A stretch of 64,000 nt of DNA, taken from assembly GCF_900142385.1 (NCBI RefSeq), contig NZ_FRAQ01000001.1, forward strand, positions 1,922,001 through 1,986,000. The letters are read 5' to 3'. The number at the start of each line of letters is the position of its first letter. Position 1 is the first letter of the stretch. Position numbers and translations under genes: made by a program. This document shows, piece after piece, positions 6,869 through 17,679 of the stretch. The notes under the pieces were generated by a model. That model was not told the origin of the DNA, did no database searches, and worked only from the letters and a program-made list of their open reading frames with translations. Source of the stretch: Marinobacter antarcticus. Its GTDB lineage: Bacteria; Pseudomonadota; Gammaproteobacteria; Pseudomonadales; Oleiphilaceae.

Positions 6869-8140
6869 ATGATCGGAGAAATGATGGCCATTCTAAACAG
6901 CTGGATCGAGAACTTCGGTCTGCTGTCTGAGGCATGGCGCGTGGGTATTGTTGTGTTCGCACTGGTATTCGGCACAGCCACAGTTGCCTATGTTTTCAGC
7001 CATATTATTGTTGCGCTGGAACGAAAATGCGCAAGCACCAGCAATCTCTGGGATGACACAGCGCTGCATGCTGCTCGTAAACCTGTGGTGGCTTTTGTCT
7101 GGCTTCAAGGTGTTTACTGGGCTGCTGAAGTGGCCCATCGCTATTCATCCGCCGAGATCTTCAAAGTCAATGACACGGTGCTCCAGGTCGGCTTCATTTT
7201 TATCTTTGTCTGGGCCTTGCTCAGGACGATAAAGGAAGGAGAGAGCATTCTTGTCTCTCCGGTAAAAATGAAAAAGCCCATGGATTACACCACCATTAAC
7301 GCGATCAGTAAGCTTTCGCGAGCGGTGGTGATCATTACAGCTGTACTGATCAGTCTGCAGTCGCTGGGCTATAGTATTTCGGGCGTGCTTGCCTTTGGTG
7401 GTGTGGGCGGTATTGCTGTGGGTTTTGCGGCCAAAGATCTGCTGGCCAACTTTTTCGGCGGCTTTATTATCCATCTGGACCGGCCGTTCAAGGTCGGAGA
7501 CTGGGTGCGCTCACCGGATCGCAATATCGAGGGTACTGTGGAACACATCGGATGGCGGCTTACGACTATCCGGACGTTTGACAAGCGCCCTCTTTATGTT
7601 CCCAATGCCACGTTTACAGTCATCGCGGTAGAAAACCCCTCTCGAATGACCAACCGGCGTATCTACGAAACCATCGGCATCCGCTATGCGGATGTCAGCC
7701 AAATGGAGACTATTGTTTCAGATATCCGCTCAATGCTTGAAAAGCATGAGGACATTGATAGCAAGCAAACGTTGATTGTGAATTTTCTGGCGTTCAGTCA
7801 GTCATCGCTCGACATCATGGTTTACGCGTTTACCAAGACAACCCAATGGGTTCGGTTTCATGAGGTGAAGCAGGATGTGCTGCTGAAAATCAGCGAAGTT
7901 ATCGTAGGCCACGGCGGCGAGGTAGCTTTCCCCACGCAAACCATACACATCAGTGATGATGGCCGGCCCTCAGAGCAAGAGAGCGATAGAGACAGCAAAG
8001 CCAGAGACGGTGGCCGAAATGGCAGGAAACAAATCGCCTATGCGGATGAGGGTGGTAACGACAACGAGCGTAGTCGCCGGCGGGATACAAAGGCGGGTGA
8101 CGTCGGTGAACAGTCCCTGGACACGGGAGATGGAGATTGA
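6869..8140 (+). CDS. MscS-family small-conductance mechanosensitive channel
   Basis: An inner-membrane tension-gated channel that releases solutes on hypo-osmotic shock. The 423 residues show hydrophobic segments near 22-46, 72-90, 103-121 and 149-167, then the pore helix with GVLAFGGVGGIAVGFAAKD and NFFGGFIIHLDRPFKVGDWV (about 172-212), the core of the MscS domain. This layout, with four helices before the pore helix, resembles the YnaI/YbdG types more than MscS itself. The last ~60 residues are a highly charged Asp/Arg/Gly tail that looks disordered. The stop overlaps the start of mtiP (TGATG), so the two are translationally coupled. Confidence 0.88.
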   Translation: MIGEMMAILNSWIENFGLLSEAWRVGIVVFALVFGTATVAYVFSHIIVALERKCASTSNLWDDTALHAARKPVVAFVWLQGVYWAAEVAHRYSSAEIFKVNDTVLQVGFIFIFVWALLRTIKEGESILVSPVKMKKPMDYTTINAISKLSRAVVIITAVLISLQSLGYSISGVLAFGGVGGIAVGFAAKDLLANFFGGFIIHLDRPFKVGDWVRSPDRNIEGTVEHIGWRLTTIRTFDKRPLYVPNATFTVIAVENPSRMTNRRIYETIGIRYADVSQMETIVSDIRSMLEKHEDIDSKQTLIVNFLAFSQSSLDIMVYAFTKTTQWVRFHEVKQDVLLKISEVIVGHGGEVAFPTQTIHISDDGRPSEQESDRDSKARDGGRNGRKQIAYADEGGNDNERSRRRDTKAGDVGEQSLDTGDGD

Positions 8141-8922
8141 TGTCTGAAACCAGCAGTGCGGTTGGCATTATTGGTGGCACCGGCCTGACTACCCTGTCGG
8201 GCCTGAAGATCACGGGGGCGCGAACCGTGGAAACGCCCTGGGGAGCACCTTCATCCGAGTTGACCGAAGGGCGCCTCGATGGCCAGCCTGTTGTGTTCCT
8301 GTCCCGGCATGGTAATCCTCACAGGATACCGCCTCATGAAGTGAACTATCGGGCGAACATAAAAGCGCTTTACGACGCGGGTGTGCGCACCGTAATCGGA
8401 GTGAATGCGGTGGGTGGGATACATCCGGATATGGGCCCCGCCTGCGTGGTTATCCCAGAGCAGATCATTGATTACACCTGGGGTAGAGCCGGCACTTTCT
8501 TTGAGGGTGACCTGGAAAGAGTGACCCATATTGATTTTACCTGGCCTTACGACAAGGCCGGGCGAGATGTTCTGATGCAGGCTGCAACGGCCCATGAGGT
8601 GTCCTTTGCCGGGTTTGGTGTTTATGGCGCAACCCAGGGGCCGAGGCTGGAGACAGCGGCAGAAATACGCCGTATGGAGAGGGATGGGTGTGATCTGGTA
8701 GGGATGACCGGCATGCCGGAAGCCGCTCTGGCGGCTGAGCTGGGGATGCGGTATGTGTGCCTTGGCCTTGTGGTAAACCGGGCGGCCGGGAAGTCAGATC
8801 ACGTCATTACCATGGAAGAAATCGAAGCGGCCATCGAGCAAGGCATGTCTGGTGTCAGACAGATTCTTGAAGTCTCGATGGCCGGGCTAGGAGCCCTTAT
8901 GGCTTTGCCTCAACCTTCTTGA
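8140..8922 (+). CDS. mtiP: S-methyl-5'-thioinosine phosphorylase (MTAP/PNP family)
   Basis: Phosphorolysis of methylthioinosine to hypoxanthine and methylthioribose-1-phosphate, recycling the polyamine by-product methylthioadenosine. The ~260-residue protein has the family hallmarks GIIGGTGL at the N-terminus, FLSRHGNPHRIPPHEVNYRAN (phosphate/ribose site), NAVGGI, YGATQGPRLETAAEIRRM and DLVGMTGMPEAALAAELGM. Specificity for methylthioinosine is inferred from synteny with PA3004 of P. aeruginosa, shown to be MTIP; a methylthioadenosine phosphorylase cannot be excluded. ATG 8140 overlaps the MscS stop and has GGAGA just upstream; TTG 8137 is unlikely. The 3' end overlaps csiV by 26 bases. Confidence 0.85.
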   Translation: MSETSSAVGIIGGTGLTTLSGLKITGARTVETPWGAPSSELTEGRLDGQPVVFLSRHGNPHRIPPHEVNYRANIKALYDAGVRTVIGVNAVGGIHPDMGPACVVIPEQIIDYTWGRAGTFFEGDLERVTHIDFTWPYDKAGRDVLMQAATAHEVSFAGFGVYGATQGPRLETAAEIRRMERDGCDLVGMTGMPEAALAAELGMRYVCLGLVVNRAAGKSDHVITMEEIEAAIEQGMSGVRQILEVSMAGLGALMALPQPS

Positions 8923-9625
8923 AGAATATGAGAACGCCGATGGTGGGGGAGTCCAGGAAGTGAATTTCCTCGCTCCGCATCCTGCGGGTTTCGCGGATCC
9001 AGGTCACTAACTCCAGCGGTATGTCAGGCTTGATAGCCAACTCGGCGCTTGCCGCCGGGCTGGCGCCGGGTGTCTGATCTGCATTCACCAGGGTTACCCC
9101 CGGCGCAGCAATTTTTCCTTCTTGCCAGTGGTTGAGGTGAACGGCGACATGCAGGTAGCGTTGCCGATCGATTGTGATGTTCCCTTCAATCTCTCTCTGG
9201 CCCGCCTGCTCCAGCCAGTCTCCAATTTCGATGCGCAGCGGCTGGCCTTTGTAGTCTGGCGGGAAAGCTTCGTACCAGCCTGCCGACATGAGTACACGGT
9301 AGCGGCCGCTTCGTTCCAGTCGGTTGGCAGCGCTCCCAAGATGAAGTTCGTTGCGTGGTACGAGCTTGAGGGAAGAGCTGGTCGTTCCGTCTCTGGCGAC
9401 ACGATAAAGAGTTTCGCTGGTATCCACCGGCGCTTCCACTTTACGGTTAACCATGCGTTCATTCACCTCGCCTGGTTCGACGATGCGCTCCAGAATCACA
9501 AACTCGGCCCGGTAATAGTCGTCGGGCGTTTGCTGCGCATGGATCCCCATGGCAGTTGTGAGCAGAAAAGCCGTCAGTAGTGTGCGTGCCAGTAGCCGGC
9601 ACAAGCGATTACCATCAGTCTGCAA
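8897..9625 (-). CDS. csiV: CsiV-family periplasmic protein
   Basis: CsiV is an exported protein first linked to the SOS cell-division inhibitor CdhA in Vibrio and assigned a peptidoglycan-binding role. The 242-residue protein starts with a signal peptide (hydrophobic core about 11-27, cleavage near IHA/QQ) and contains the family-type YYRAEFVILERI opening strand, the LxxSGRYRVLMSAGWYE segment and an HVAVHLNHW block. It lies 44 bases downstream of mfd on the same strand, an arrangement conserved in pseudomonads (PA3002-PA3003), so co-transcription with mfd is likely. Confidence 0.8.
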   Translation of the reverse strand: MQTDGNRLCRLLARTLLTAFLLTTAMGIHAQQTPDDYYRAEFVILERIVEPGEVNERMVNRKVEAPVDTSETLYRVARDGTTSSSLKLVPRNELHLGSAANRLERSGRYRVLMSAGWYEAFPPDYKGQPLRIEIGDWLEQAGQREIEGNITIDRQRYLHVAVHLNHWQEGKIAAPGVTLVNADQTPGASPAASAELAIKPDIPLELVTWIRETRRMRSEEIHFLDSPTIGVLIFFKKVEAKP

Positions 9626-9669
9626 GAGGTTGCTCCAATTCTATTCAGGCCATTTTTTTCAGGCGATAG

Positions 9670-12600
9670 TCAGGCGGTAGCGGCGCTTGGTGCGGGCACC
9701 AGTTCGCTTAGCATCCCGGAAATGCCGTCGAGTTTACCACTGGTTGAGGCGTCCTTCAGCCGAAAACGGAAACTGTTAGCTCCTTCAAGGCGATATGTGT
9801 CTGGTGCAGATTGCATTTTCTTAACCAGAATCAGCGGATCCACCGGTGTAGAGCTGCCAAATTCAAGACGGGCCCACTCCTTGCCGGCGTCCACTTTCAC
9901 AATACCCAGGGCTTCTGCCTTGAGCCGGAGTTCAGTCTGTCGAACCAGGTTTTTTGCCGGTTCCGGTAATAATCCGAAGCGATCAATCATTTCAACCTGA
10001 AGTTCTTTTAATGCATCGCGGTTGCTGACGCTTGCAATGCGCTTATAGAGCATCAACCGGATATGAACGTCTGGCAGGTAATCCTCCGGAATCAGCGCCG
10101 GTATTCGAAGGTTCATTTCTGTGCCGTGGCTCAGGGGCAGTTCAGCATTGGGCGTGCGGCCTTCACGAATGGCTTTCACCGCCTCATCCAGCAATTGCAT
10201 ATACAGGGTGAAGCCTATGCCCTCTATCTGACCGCTCTGTTCGTCGCCCAGTAGTTCGCCGGCACCACGAATCTCCAGATCGTGGGTTGCCAGCATAAAG
10301 CCGGCGCCCAGCTCCTGAGCCTCGGCAATAGCTTCCAGCCGTTTTTTTGCATCCGCACTGATGGCTTTCGGAGGAGGTGTCAGAAGGTAAGCATAAGCCT
10401 GGTGGTGCGAGCGGCCAACGCGGCCACGTAGCTGGTGCAACTGAGCAAGGCCGAACTTGTCGGCACGTTCGATAATGATGGTATTGGCGCTGGGGATGTC
10501 GATCCCGGTTTCGATGATGGTGGTGCACACCAGCACGTTGAAGCGCTTGTGATAAAAGTCAGACATGATCTGTTCAAGCTGTCTCTCCCGCATCTGGCCA
10601 TGAGCCACGCCCACTCGAGCCTCGGGAACCAGGCGCCGCAAATCCGCCGCGGTTTTCTCGATGCTTGCCACATCGTTGTGCAGGACATACACCTGACCAC
10701 CACGCAGAACCTCACGCAGAATAGCTTCTTTGACCATCGGCTCGTCCCGCTCACGCACAAAGGTTTTCACTGAGAGCCGCCGGGCCGGTGGAGTAGCGAT
10801 GATAGAAAGATCTCTCAGGTGACCCATAGCCATGTTGAGGGTTCTTGGAATGGGCGTTGCCGTGAGATTCAGCATATCCACTTCAGCGCGCAGAGCCTTG
10901 AACTTTTCCTTCTGTCCTACGCCGAACCGGTGTTCTTCATCAATGATAACCAAGCCCAGGTTTTTGAACCGGATGTCGCCCTGAAGCAGCTTGTGGGTAC
11001 CGATGACGATATCAGCTGTTCCGCTTTCGGTGGCCGCCAGTGCCTTGTTGGTCTGGCTAGTGCTTCGAAAACGGCTCAGTAGTTCGATATTGACCGGTGT
11101 ATCCGAGAAACGGTCACGGAAGGATTCATAGTGTTGTTGGGCCAGCAGCGTTGTTGGCACAAGCACCGCGACCTGCTTTCCCGACCATGTCGCCATGAAG
11201 GCAGCGCGCATGGCGACTTCGGTTTTGCCAAAGCCGACGTCGCCACAAATCAGCCTGTCCATGGGTTTTTCATTGGTCATATCTTCGAAGACTGCCTGAA
11301 TAGCAACCTCCTGGTCTGGCGTCTCCTCAAATGGAAACCCTGCTGCAAAAGCGCGGTAGGCTTCTTTCGGGTCTTCAAAGGCGAACCCTGTGCGGGCTTC
11401 ACGGCGGGCGTATACATCTAAAAGCTCGGCAGCGGTATCGCGGATCTTTTCCAGAGCCTTCTGCTTGGCGTTGCTCCAGCGCTCAGTACCCAGCTTATGC
11501 AGTGGCGCGTGCTCTGTGTCAGTGCCGGCATAGCGTGAAATCAGATGCAGGCTGGATACCGGAACGTACAGCTTTGAGCTGCCGGCGTATTCGAGCATTA
11601 GAAATTCGCTGGATTCGCCTTCCACGGAAATGGTTTCCAGGCCGAGATAGCGGCCAACACCGTGATCGATATGCACGACGGGTGAGCCGATTCGTAGCTC
11701 GGACAGGTCGCGATAGCCGTCGTCATTTGCTTCGGTGGGCTTCTCACGCCGGCGGCGCTGCAGCACTCGTTCGCCAAACAGGGCGGTTTCAGTAATCAGG
11801 GCCAGGTTGTGACCGGGTAGCACCAGCCCCTGTTCCATGGGTGCAATGGTGATGCCTAGCCTGCTGCTACCATCTGCCAGAAAGTCCTTCCAGTTTTCAA
11901 AGCTTTGCAGTTGAAGTTGGTACTCCCCCAGATTTTCAATCAAGGCTTCGCGCCGGCCTGAAGATTCGGCGCAAATCAGTACCCGTCCGGCAAAAGTCTG
12001 TATAAAACGCTTCAGCTGGCCCGCAGGATCGGCGGCCCGTGCGTTCATCGCGATATCCGGAAGCGCTTCACTGGCGCAGTTGACCGTGCCGCTACCTTCT
12101 GCTGGCTCGGGCGACGTGGTTACCCGGGGGAAGGCCTTGAGATGGCCAAACAGTTCATCCTGTTGCAAAAACAAGCTGGACGGCGGAAGAATCGGCCGCA
12201 GCCGGTCGTGGCGGCGATCTTCGTAGCGATTACGGGTGTCTGCGTCGAAGTGGCTGACTGATTCGTTCAGGCCCTCAGCTGTAAAAACGTGGGTGGTGTC
12301 CGGCAGGTAATCAAACAGGGTTGCTGTCTGGTCGAAAAACAGTGGCAGATAGTATTCGATACCCGGCGGCGTAATACCGTGGCTGACGTCCTGGTATATG
12401 GGCACATCTTTATCAGCATTTGGGAACTGCTCAAACCAGCGGCCGCGGAAGCCGGAACGGGCCTCCTTGTGCCATGGGAATTCATAGGCAGGGAGAAGTT
12501 CGATGCGCTCAATCCGATCGATGGAGCGCTGGGTTTCCGGATCGAACGTGCGCAGTGTTTCCACTTCGTTATCAAACAGATCGATCCGATAGGGCAGGTT

Positions 12601-13200
12601 GGAGCCCATAGGGAATATGTCGAGTATGGAGCCTCGAACGGCATATTCACCGTGTTCATAAACGTTTTCGGCGTGCCGGTAGCCTGCGGTTGCCAGCTGC
12701 ATGCGCCAGTTGTCGATATCCAGGGTCTGACCGGTTTCCAGCAGCAGAGTATTGCCCTGGAGATAGCTTACCGGCGGCAGGCGGTGCATCAGGGTTCGGG
12801 CCGGCACCACAATCACGCCGTGCCGGATGCCAGGCAGCCGGTGCAGGGTGCGAATGCGCCGTGAGGTTATATCCTGATGCGGAGAAAACAGATCGTAGGG
12901 CAGGGTTTCCCAGTCCGGCAGCGATAGCAGCTCAAGGCCGCCCTCTGTGATGGTGGCGCCATCTTCTTCTGGAGGCAGGCCCAGGAAAAAGCGCATGGAC
13001 TGCTCCAGGCGGATCGCATCGGCCGTACTGCGGGTAATGACCAGGGTCAGTCCCTCATGGGCCCGGGCGCTTTCACAAATGGCCAGGGCGTCACTGCTGC
13101 CATGCAATTGCCCCCAGGTGCGGTGATCGGCCTGTTTCTCAGGAAATGACGGCGCAATCAGTGTTTGCAGTGAAGCGGTAGTCGGGGCACCTTGATTCAT
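9670..13200 (-). CDS. mfd: Transcription-repair coupling factor Mfd
   Basis: A cytosolic ATPase that pushes stalled RNA polymerase off DNA lesions and recruits UvrA. The 1176-residue protein has the UvrB-like N-terminal module, the RNA polymerase-interacting domain (near GSPVVHIDHGVGRYLGLE), the RecG-like motor with Walker A GDVGFGKTEVA and DEEHRFGV box, helicase motif VI region QLRGRVGRS, and the C-terminal TRCF domain. The start at 13200 (MNQGAPTT) has GGAGAA about 11 bases upstream; an in-frame ATG at 13278 is rejected because it lies inside the -35 element of a good promoter. gap diverges from it. Confidence 0.96.
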   Translation of the reverse strand: MNQGAPTTASLQTLIAPSFPEKQADHRTWGQLHGSSDALAICESARAHEGLTLVITRSTADAIRLEQSMRFFLGLPPEEDGATITEGGLELLSLPDWETLPYDLFSPHQDITSRRIRTLHRLPGIRHGVIVVPARTLMHRLPPVSYLQGNTLLLETGQTLDIDNWRMQLATAGYRHAENVYEHGEYAVRGSILDIFPMGSNLPYRIDLFDNEVETLRTFDPETQRSIDRIERIELLPAYEFPWHKEARSGFRGRWFEQFPNADKDVPIYQDVSHGITPPGIEYYLPLFFDQTATLFDYLPDTTHVFTAEGLNESVSHFDADTRNRYEDRRHDRLRPILPPSSLFLQQDELFGHLKAFPRVTTSPEPAEGSGTVNCASEALPDIAMNARAADPAGQLKRFIQTFAGRVLICAESSGRREALIENLGEYQLQLQSFENWKDFLADGSSRLGITIAPMEQGLVLPGHNLALITETALFGERVLQRRRREKPTEANDDGYRDLSELRIGSPVVHIDHGVGRYLGLETISVEGESSEFLMLEYAGSSKLYVPVSSLHLISRYAGTDTEHAPLHKLGTERWSNAKQKALEKIRDTAAELLDVYARREARTGFAFEDPKEAYRAFAAGFPFEETPDQEVAIQAVFEDMTNEKPMDRLICGDVGFGKTEVAMRAAFMATWSGKQVAVLVPTTLLAQQHYESFRDRFSDTPVNIELLSRFRSTSQTNKALAATESGTADIVIGTHKLLQGDIRFKNLGLVIIDEEHRFGVGQKEKFKALRAEVDMLNLTATPIPRTLNMAMGHLRDLSIIATPPARRLSVKTFVRERDEPMVKEAILREVLRGGQVYVLHNDVASIEKTAADLRRLVPEARVGVAHGQMRERQLEQIMSDFYHKRFNVLVCTTIIETGIDIPSANTIIIERADKFGLAQLHQLRGRVGRSHHQAYAYLLTPPPKAISADAKKRLEAIAEAQELGAGFMLATHDLEIRGAGELLGDEQSGQIEGIGFTLYMQLLDEAVKAIREGRTPNAELPLSHGTEMNLRIPALIPEDYLPDVHIRLMLYKRIASVSNRDALKELQVEMIDRFGLLPEPAKNLVRQTELRLKAEALGIVKVDAGKEWARLEFGSSTPVDPLILVKKMQSAPDTYRLEGANSFRFRLKDASTSGKLDGISGMLSELVPAPSAATA

Positions 13201-13249
13201 GGGCAGTCGTGTTCTCCTGCTGTGGGTGTTGGGAGCCGGTGAGGTAGCT

Positions 13250-13278
13250 ATTCTAACGCCGGCAGATGGCGGTGTCAT
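13250..13278 (-). promoter_or_regulatory. Predicted sigma-70 promoter of mfd
   Basis: On the minus strand ATGACA (13278-13273, one mismatch to TTGACA) and TAGAAT (13255-13250) are separated by exactly 17 bases. This places transcription start roughly 40 bases before the mfd ATG at 13200 and rules out the longer reading frame as the translated start. Confidence 0.65.
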
Positions 13279-13313
13279 GGCGGCAAATTTACGATGTCCG
13301 TGCCAGTTCGTAT

Positions 13314-13342
13314 TTGCCGTTAGCCGGTTTAAGTTGGATAAT
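13314..13342 (+). promoter_or_regulatory. Predicted sigma-70 promoter of gap
   Basis: TTGCCG (13314-13319) and GATAAT (13337-13342) are 17 bases apart. The in-frame ATG at 13341 falls inside the -10 element, so translation must begin downstream; this favours GTG 13386. The divergent mfd promoter lies 36 bases away, so the two may share control. Confidence 0.6.
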
Positions 13343-13385
13343 GCCCGACCTGAATTATTACACGTGCGAAACAGGGGTCCCTACC

Positions 13386-14855
13386 GTGAGTCACGAACAG
13401 ATGAACCAGTGCCTGTCGAACTGGATGGACAGAGAATCCACTGCGGAGGCTATGATTCCGCTGATTGGCCGTCTTTACCGGAAAAACAACGTTGTTACCT
13501 CCGTATATGGTCGCGCCATTATCAACCAGTCGGTTATCGATATCATCCGCGCCCACAGATTTGTGCGCCAAGTGGAGGACAGCGAATTGTCCGTTCACGA
13601 TACCTTGCCAATTCTGCAGGCTATGGACCAGATGGATCTCGGGCGCGCGCACGTTGACATAGGTAAGCTGGCGGTAAAATTCAAAGAAGAAGGTGGTGAC
13701 CTGGTCGAATTTCTCAAAAGAGAAATCGGGCCGGTGGTTGGTCAGTACCCTTTCCAGTCGGAAGAAGATGCCAGTAACGCCACTAAAGATGTCGTGCTTT
13801 ACGGCTTCGGACGCATCGGGCGCCTGCTCGCCCGTATCCTGATCGAAAAAGCCGGCGGCGGGAATAACCTTCGCCTGCGAGCCATTGTGGTGCGCCATGG
13901 CGGCGCAGAAAGCGATCTGGAAAAGCGCGCCAGCCTGCTGCGCCGCGATTCTGTACACGGCCCATTTGATGGCACCATCCGTGTGGACGAGAAAGAGTCG
14001 GCGCTGATTGCCAATGGCAATTTCATCAAGGTGATTTATTCAGACGGCCCGGACAAGGTGGATTACACCGAGTACGGTATCAACAACGCCATTGTTATCG
14101 ATAACACCGGTATGTGGCGTGACGAAGAGGGCTTGGGCCTGCACCTGAAATCCAAGGGTGTCAGCCGTGTTCTGCTCACAGCGCCGGGTAAGGGTGATAT
14201 CAAGAATATCGTTTACGGCATCAACAGCGACTCGATTACGGATGCCGACAAGATCCTGTCGGCAGCCTCCTGTACCACCAATGCCATTACTCCGGTGCTG
14301 AAAGCAATTCACGACGAGTATGGTATTGAGGATGGCCACGTTGAGACGGTGCACTCCTATACCAACGACCAAAACCTGATCGATAACTACCACAAAGGCA
14401 GTCGTCGTGGCCGAAGCGCTGCGCTGAACATGGTAATTACCGAGACAGGAGCGGCAAAAGCGGTGTCCAAAGCTCTTCCGGAGCTGAAAGGCAAGCTCAC
14501 CGGAAATGCCATCCGCGTGCCGACACCGAACGTTTCCATGGCGATCCTGAACCTCAATCTGGAAAAAGAGGTTAGTGTAGAAGCTGTCAACGACTACCTG
14601 CGCGAGATGGCTTTGCACTCCGAGTTGCAGAAACAGATAGATTTTGTGAACTCTCCGGAAGTGGTGTCTACAGATTTTGTGGGCTCCCGCCACGCCGGCA
14701 TTGTTGATGCCCAGGCAACGATTGCTGCGGGTAAGCGGCTGATTCTCTACGTCTGGTACGACAATGAGTTCGGGTACAGTGCCCAGGTGATCAGGGTAGT
14801 AACCCAGATGGCAGGCATTGAGTTCCCTATCTTCCCGAAGCGCTCGCGCGACTGA
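13386..14855 (+). CDS. gap: Glyceraldehyde-3-phosphate dehydrogenase, long form with N-terminal domain
   Basis: Converts glyceraldehyde-3-phosphate, phosphate and NAD(P)+ to 1,3-bisphosphoglycerate. From GTG 13386 (AGGGG about nine bases upstream) the protein has 489 residues, about 150 more than classical GAPDH. The Rossmann motif YGFGRIGRLLAR starts only at ~139, and the catalytic Cys is ~296 in SAASCTTNAITP. The first ~130 residues are a helical extension also present in P. aeruginosa PA3001, the gene in the same place beside mfd and nqr. In that species this enzyme serves the gluconeogenic/redox side of metabolism; the same here is inference. A strong intrinsic terminator follows. Confidence 0.92.
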   Translation: MSHEQMNQCLSNWMDRESTAEAMIPLIGRLYRKNNVVTSVYGRAIINQSVIDIIRAHRFVRQVEDSELSVHDTLPILQAMDQMDLGRAHVDIGKLAVKFKEEGGDLVEFLKREIGPVVGQYPFQSEEDASNATKDVVLYGFGRIGRLLARILIEKAGGGNNLRLRAIVVRHGGAESDLEKRASLLRRDSVHGPFDGTIRVDEKESALIANGNFIKVIYSDGPDKVDYTEYGINNAIVIDNTGMWRDEEGLGLHLKSKGVSRVLLTAPGKGDIKNIVYGINSDSITDADKILSAASCTTNAITPVLKAIHDEYGIEDGHVETVHSYTNDQNLIDNYHKGSRRGRSAALNMVITETGAAKAVSKALPELKGKLTGNAIRVPTPNVSMAILNLNLEKEVSVEAVNDYLREMALHSELQKQIDFVNSPEVVSTDFVGSRHAGIVDAQATIAAGKRLILYVWYDNEFGYSAQVIRVVTQMAGIEFPIFPKRSRD

Positions 14856-14891
14856 GGGTAGTGCGCCAGAGTTGGCGTTGATAGCTCCAGA

Positions 14892-14922
14892 AACCCGGCG
14901 CCGGAAGTCGCCGGGTTTTTTT
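14892..14922 (+). terminator. Rho-independent terminator after gap
   Basis: AACCCGGCG (14892-14900) and CGCCGGGTT (14909-14917) form a perfect 9-bp GC-rich stem around CCGGAAGT, followed by an unbroken T-run to 14922. It lies 37 bases after the gap stop and insulates gap from the nqr operon. Confidence 0.93.
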
Positions 14923-14927
14923 GTTAA

Positions 14928-16466
<1,539 letters not shown>

Positions 16467-16470
16467 TACG

Positions 16471-17679
16471 ATGGCTATCAGACAGTTTCTCGATGGAATC
16501 GAGCATCATTTTGAAAAAGGAGGCAAGTACGAGCGCTGGTATGCGCTTTACGAAGCCGCCGATACCATTTTCTACACGCCCAGTTCGGTAACCTCGACAA
16601 CCTCGCACGTTCGTGATGGCGTTGATCTCAAGCGCATTATGATCACGGTGTGGATGTGTACCTTTCCGGCGATGTTCTTTGGTATGTGGAACATTGGCTT
16701 TCAGGCGAACAGCTTTCTGGCGTCAAACCCGGACGCGCTGATTGCTGACAATGGTCTGCGTGCAGCCTTTATACAGGCTCTTGCGGTTACAGGGGCCGGC
16801 GCTGGCATCTGGGACAACTTTGTTTACGGGTTGGCGTACTTTGTTCCCGTCTACTTCGTGACCTTTGTGGTTGGTGGTTTCTGGGAAGTGCTGTTCGCCA
16901 CCGTGCGTCGTCACGAGGTGAATGAAGGCTTCTTCGTAACCTCAATCCTGTTTGCGTTGATCTGCCCGCCGACTATCCCGCTTTGGCAGGTAGCTCTGGG
17001 CATTACCTTCGGTGTCGTAATCGGTAAGGAAGTTTTCGGTGGTACCGGCAAAAACTTCCTGAACCCCGCGCTGACTGGCCGTGCATTTCTGTACTTCGCC
17101 TATCCGGCGCAGATCTCCGGCGATACGGTATGGACTGCAGTTGACGGTTTCAGTGGTGCAACAGCTCTGAGCTGGGCAGCAAGCGGTGGCCTGGATGCGC
17201 TGGAAAGCAATATTGGCTGGATGAACGCATTCATGGGTTCTATTCAGGGCTCTATGGGCGAAACCTCTACGCTGGCTGTACTCATTGGTGGTCTGATACT
17301 GATCGGCATGCGAATTGCCAGCTACCGGATTGTGGGTGGTGTGCTCATCGGCATGATCGGTATGGCCGTTTTGCTGAATGTTGTCGGTTCTGAAACCAAC
17401 CCGATGTTTGCGATTCCGGCTCATTGGCACCTGGTTATGGGTGGCTTTGCTTTCGGTATGATGTTCATGGCAACAGATCCGGTCTCTTCGGCAATGACCA
17501 ACACCGGTCGCTGGTGCTTCGGTATTCTGGTGGGTGTAATGACCATCCTGATCCGGGTTATTAATCCGGCATTCCCGGAGGGCATCATGCTGGCGATTCT
17601 GTTCGCTAACCTCTTTGCTCCGCTTATGGATCATTACGTGGTTCAGGCCAACGTCAAAAGGAGGCTCGCTCGTGGCTAA
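16471..17679 (+). CDS. nqrB: Na+-translocating NADH:quinone reductase subunit B
   Basis: Integral membrane subunit carrying one covalent FMN and riboflavin and forming the Na+ path. The 402-residue protein is highly hydrophobic with about ten membrane segments and contains the flavinylation site around SGATALS (near residue 231), where ApbE attaches FMN to Thr. [14 protein letters not shown] and the [10 protein letters not shown] segment are typical of NqrB/RnfD. It lies four bases after nqrA and its last eight bases overlap nqrC. Confidence 0.97.
   Translation: MAIRQFLDGIEHHFEKGGKYERWYALYEAADTIFYTPSSVTSTTSHVRDGVDLKRIMITVWMCTFPAMFFGMWNIGFQANSFLASNPDALIADNGLRAAFIQALAVTGAGAGIWDNFVYGLAYFVPVYFVTFVVGGFWEVLFATVRRHEVNEGFFVTSILFALICPPTIPLWQVALGITFGVVIGKEVFGGTGKNFLNPALTGRAFLYFAYPAQISGDTVWTAVDGFSGATALSWAASGGLDALESNIGWMNAFMGSIQGSMGETSTLAVLIGGLILIGMRIASYRIVGGVLIGMIGMAVLLNVVGSETNPMFAIPAHWHLVMGGFAFGMMFMATDPVSSAMTNTGRWCFGILVGVMTILIRVINPAFPEGIMLAILFANLFAPLMDHYVVQANVKRRLARG

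Noticed and set aside
13201..13278. Upstream extension of mfd to ATG 13278
   Set aside because: The extra 26 codons lie within the predicted promoter, have no homology and the downstream ATG has a ribosome binding site.
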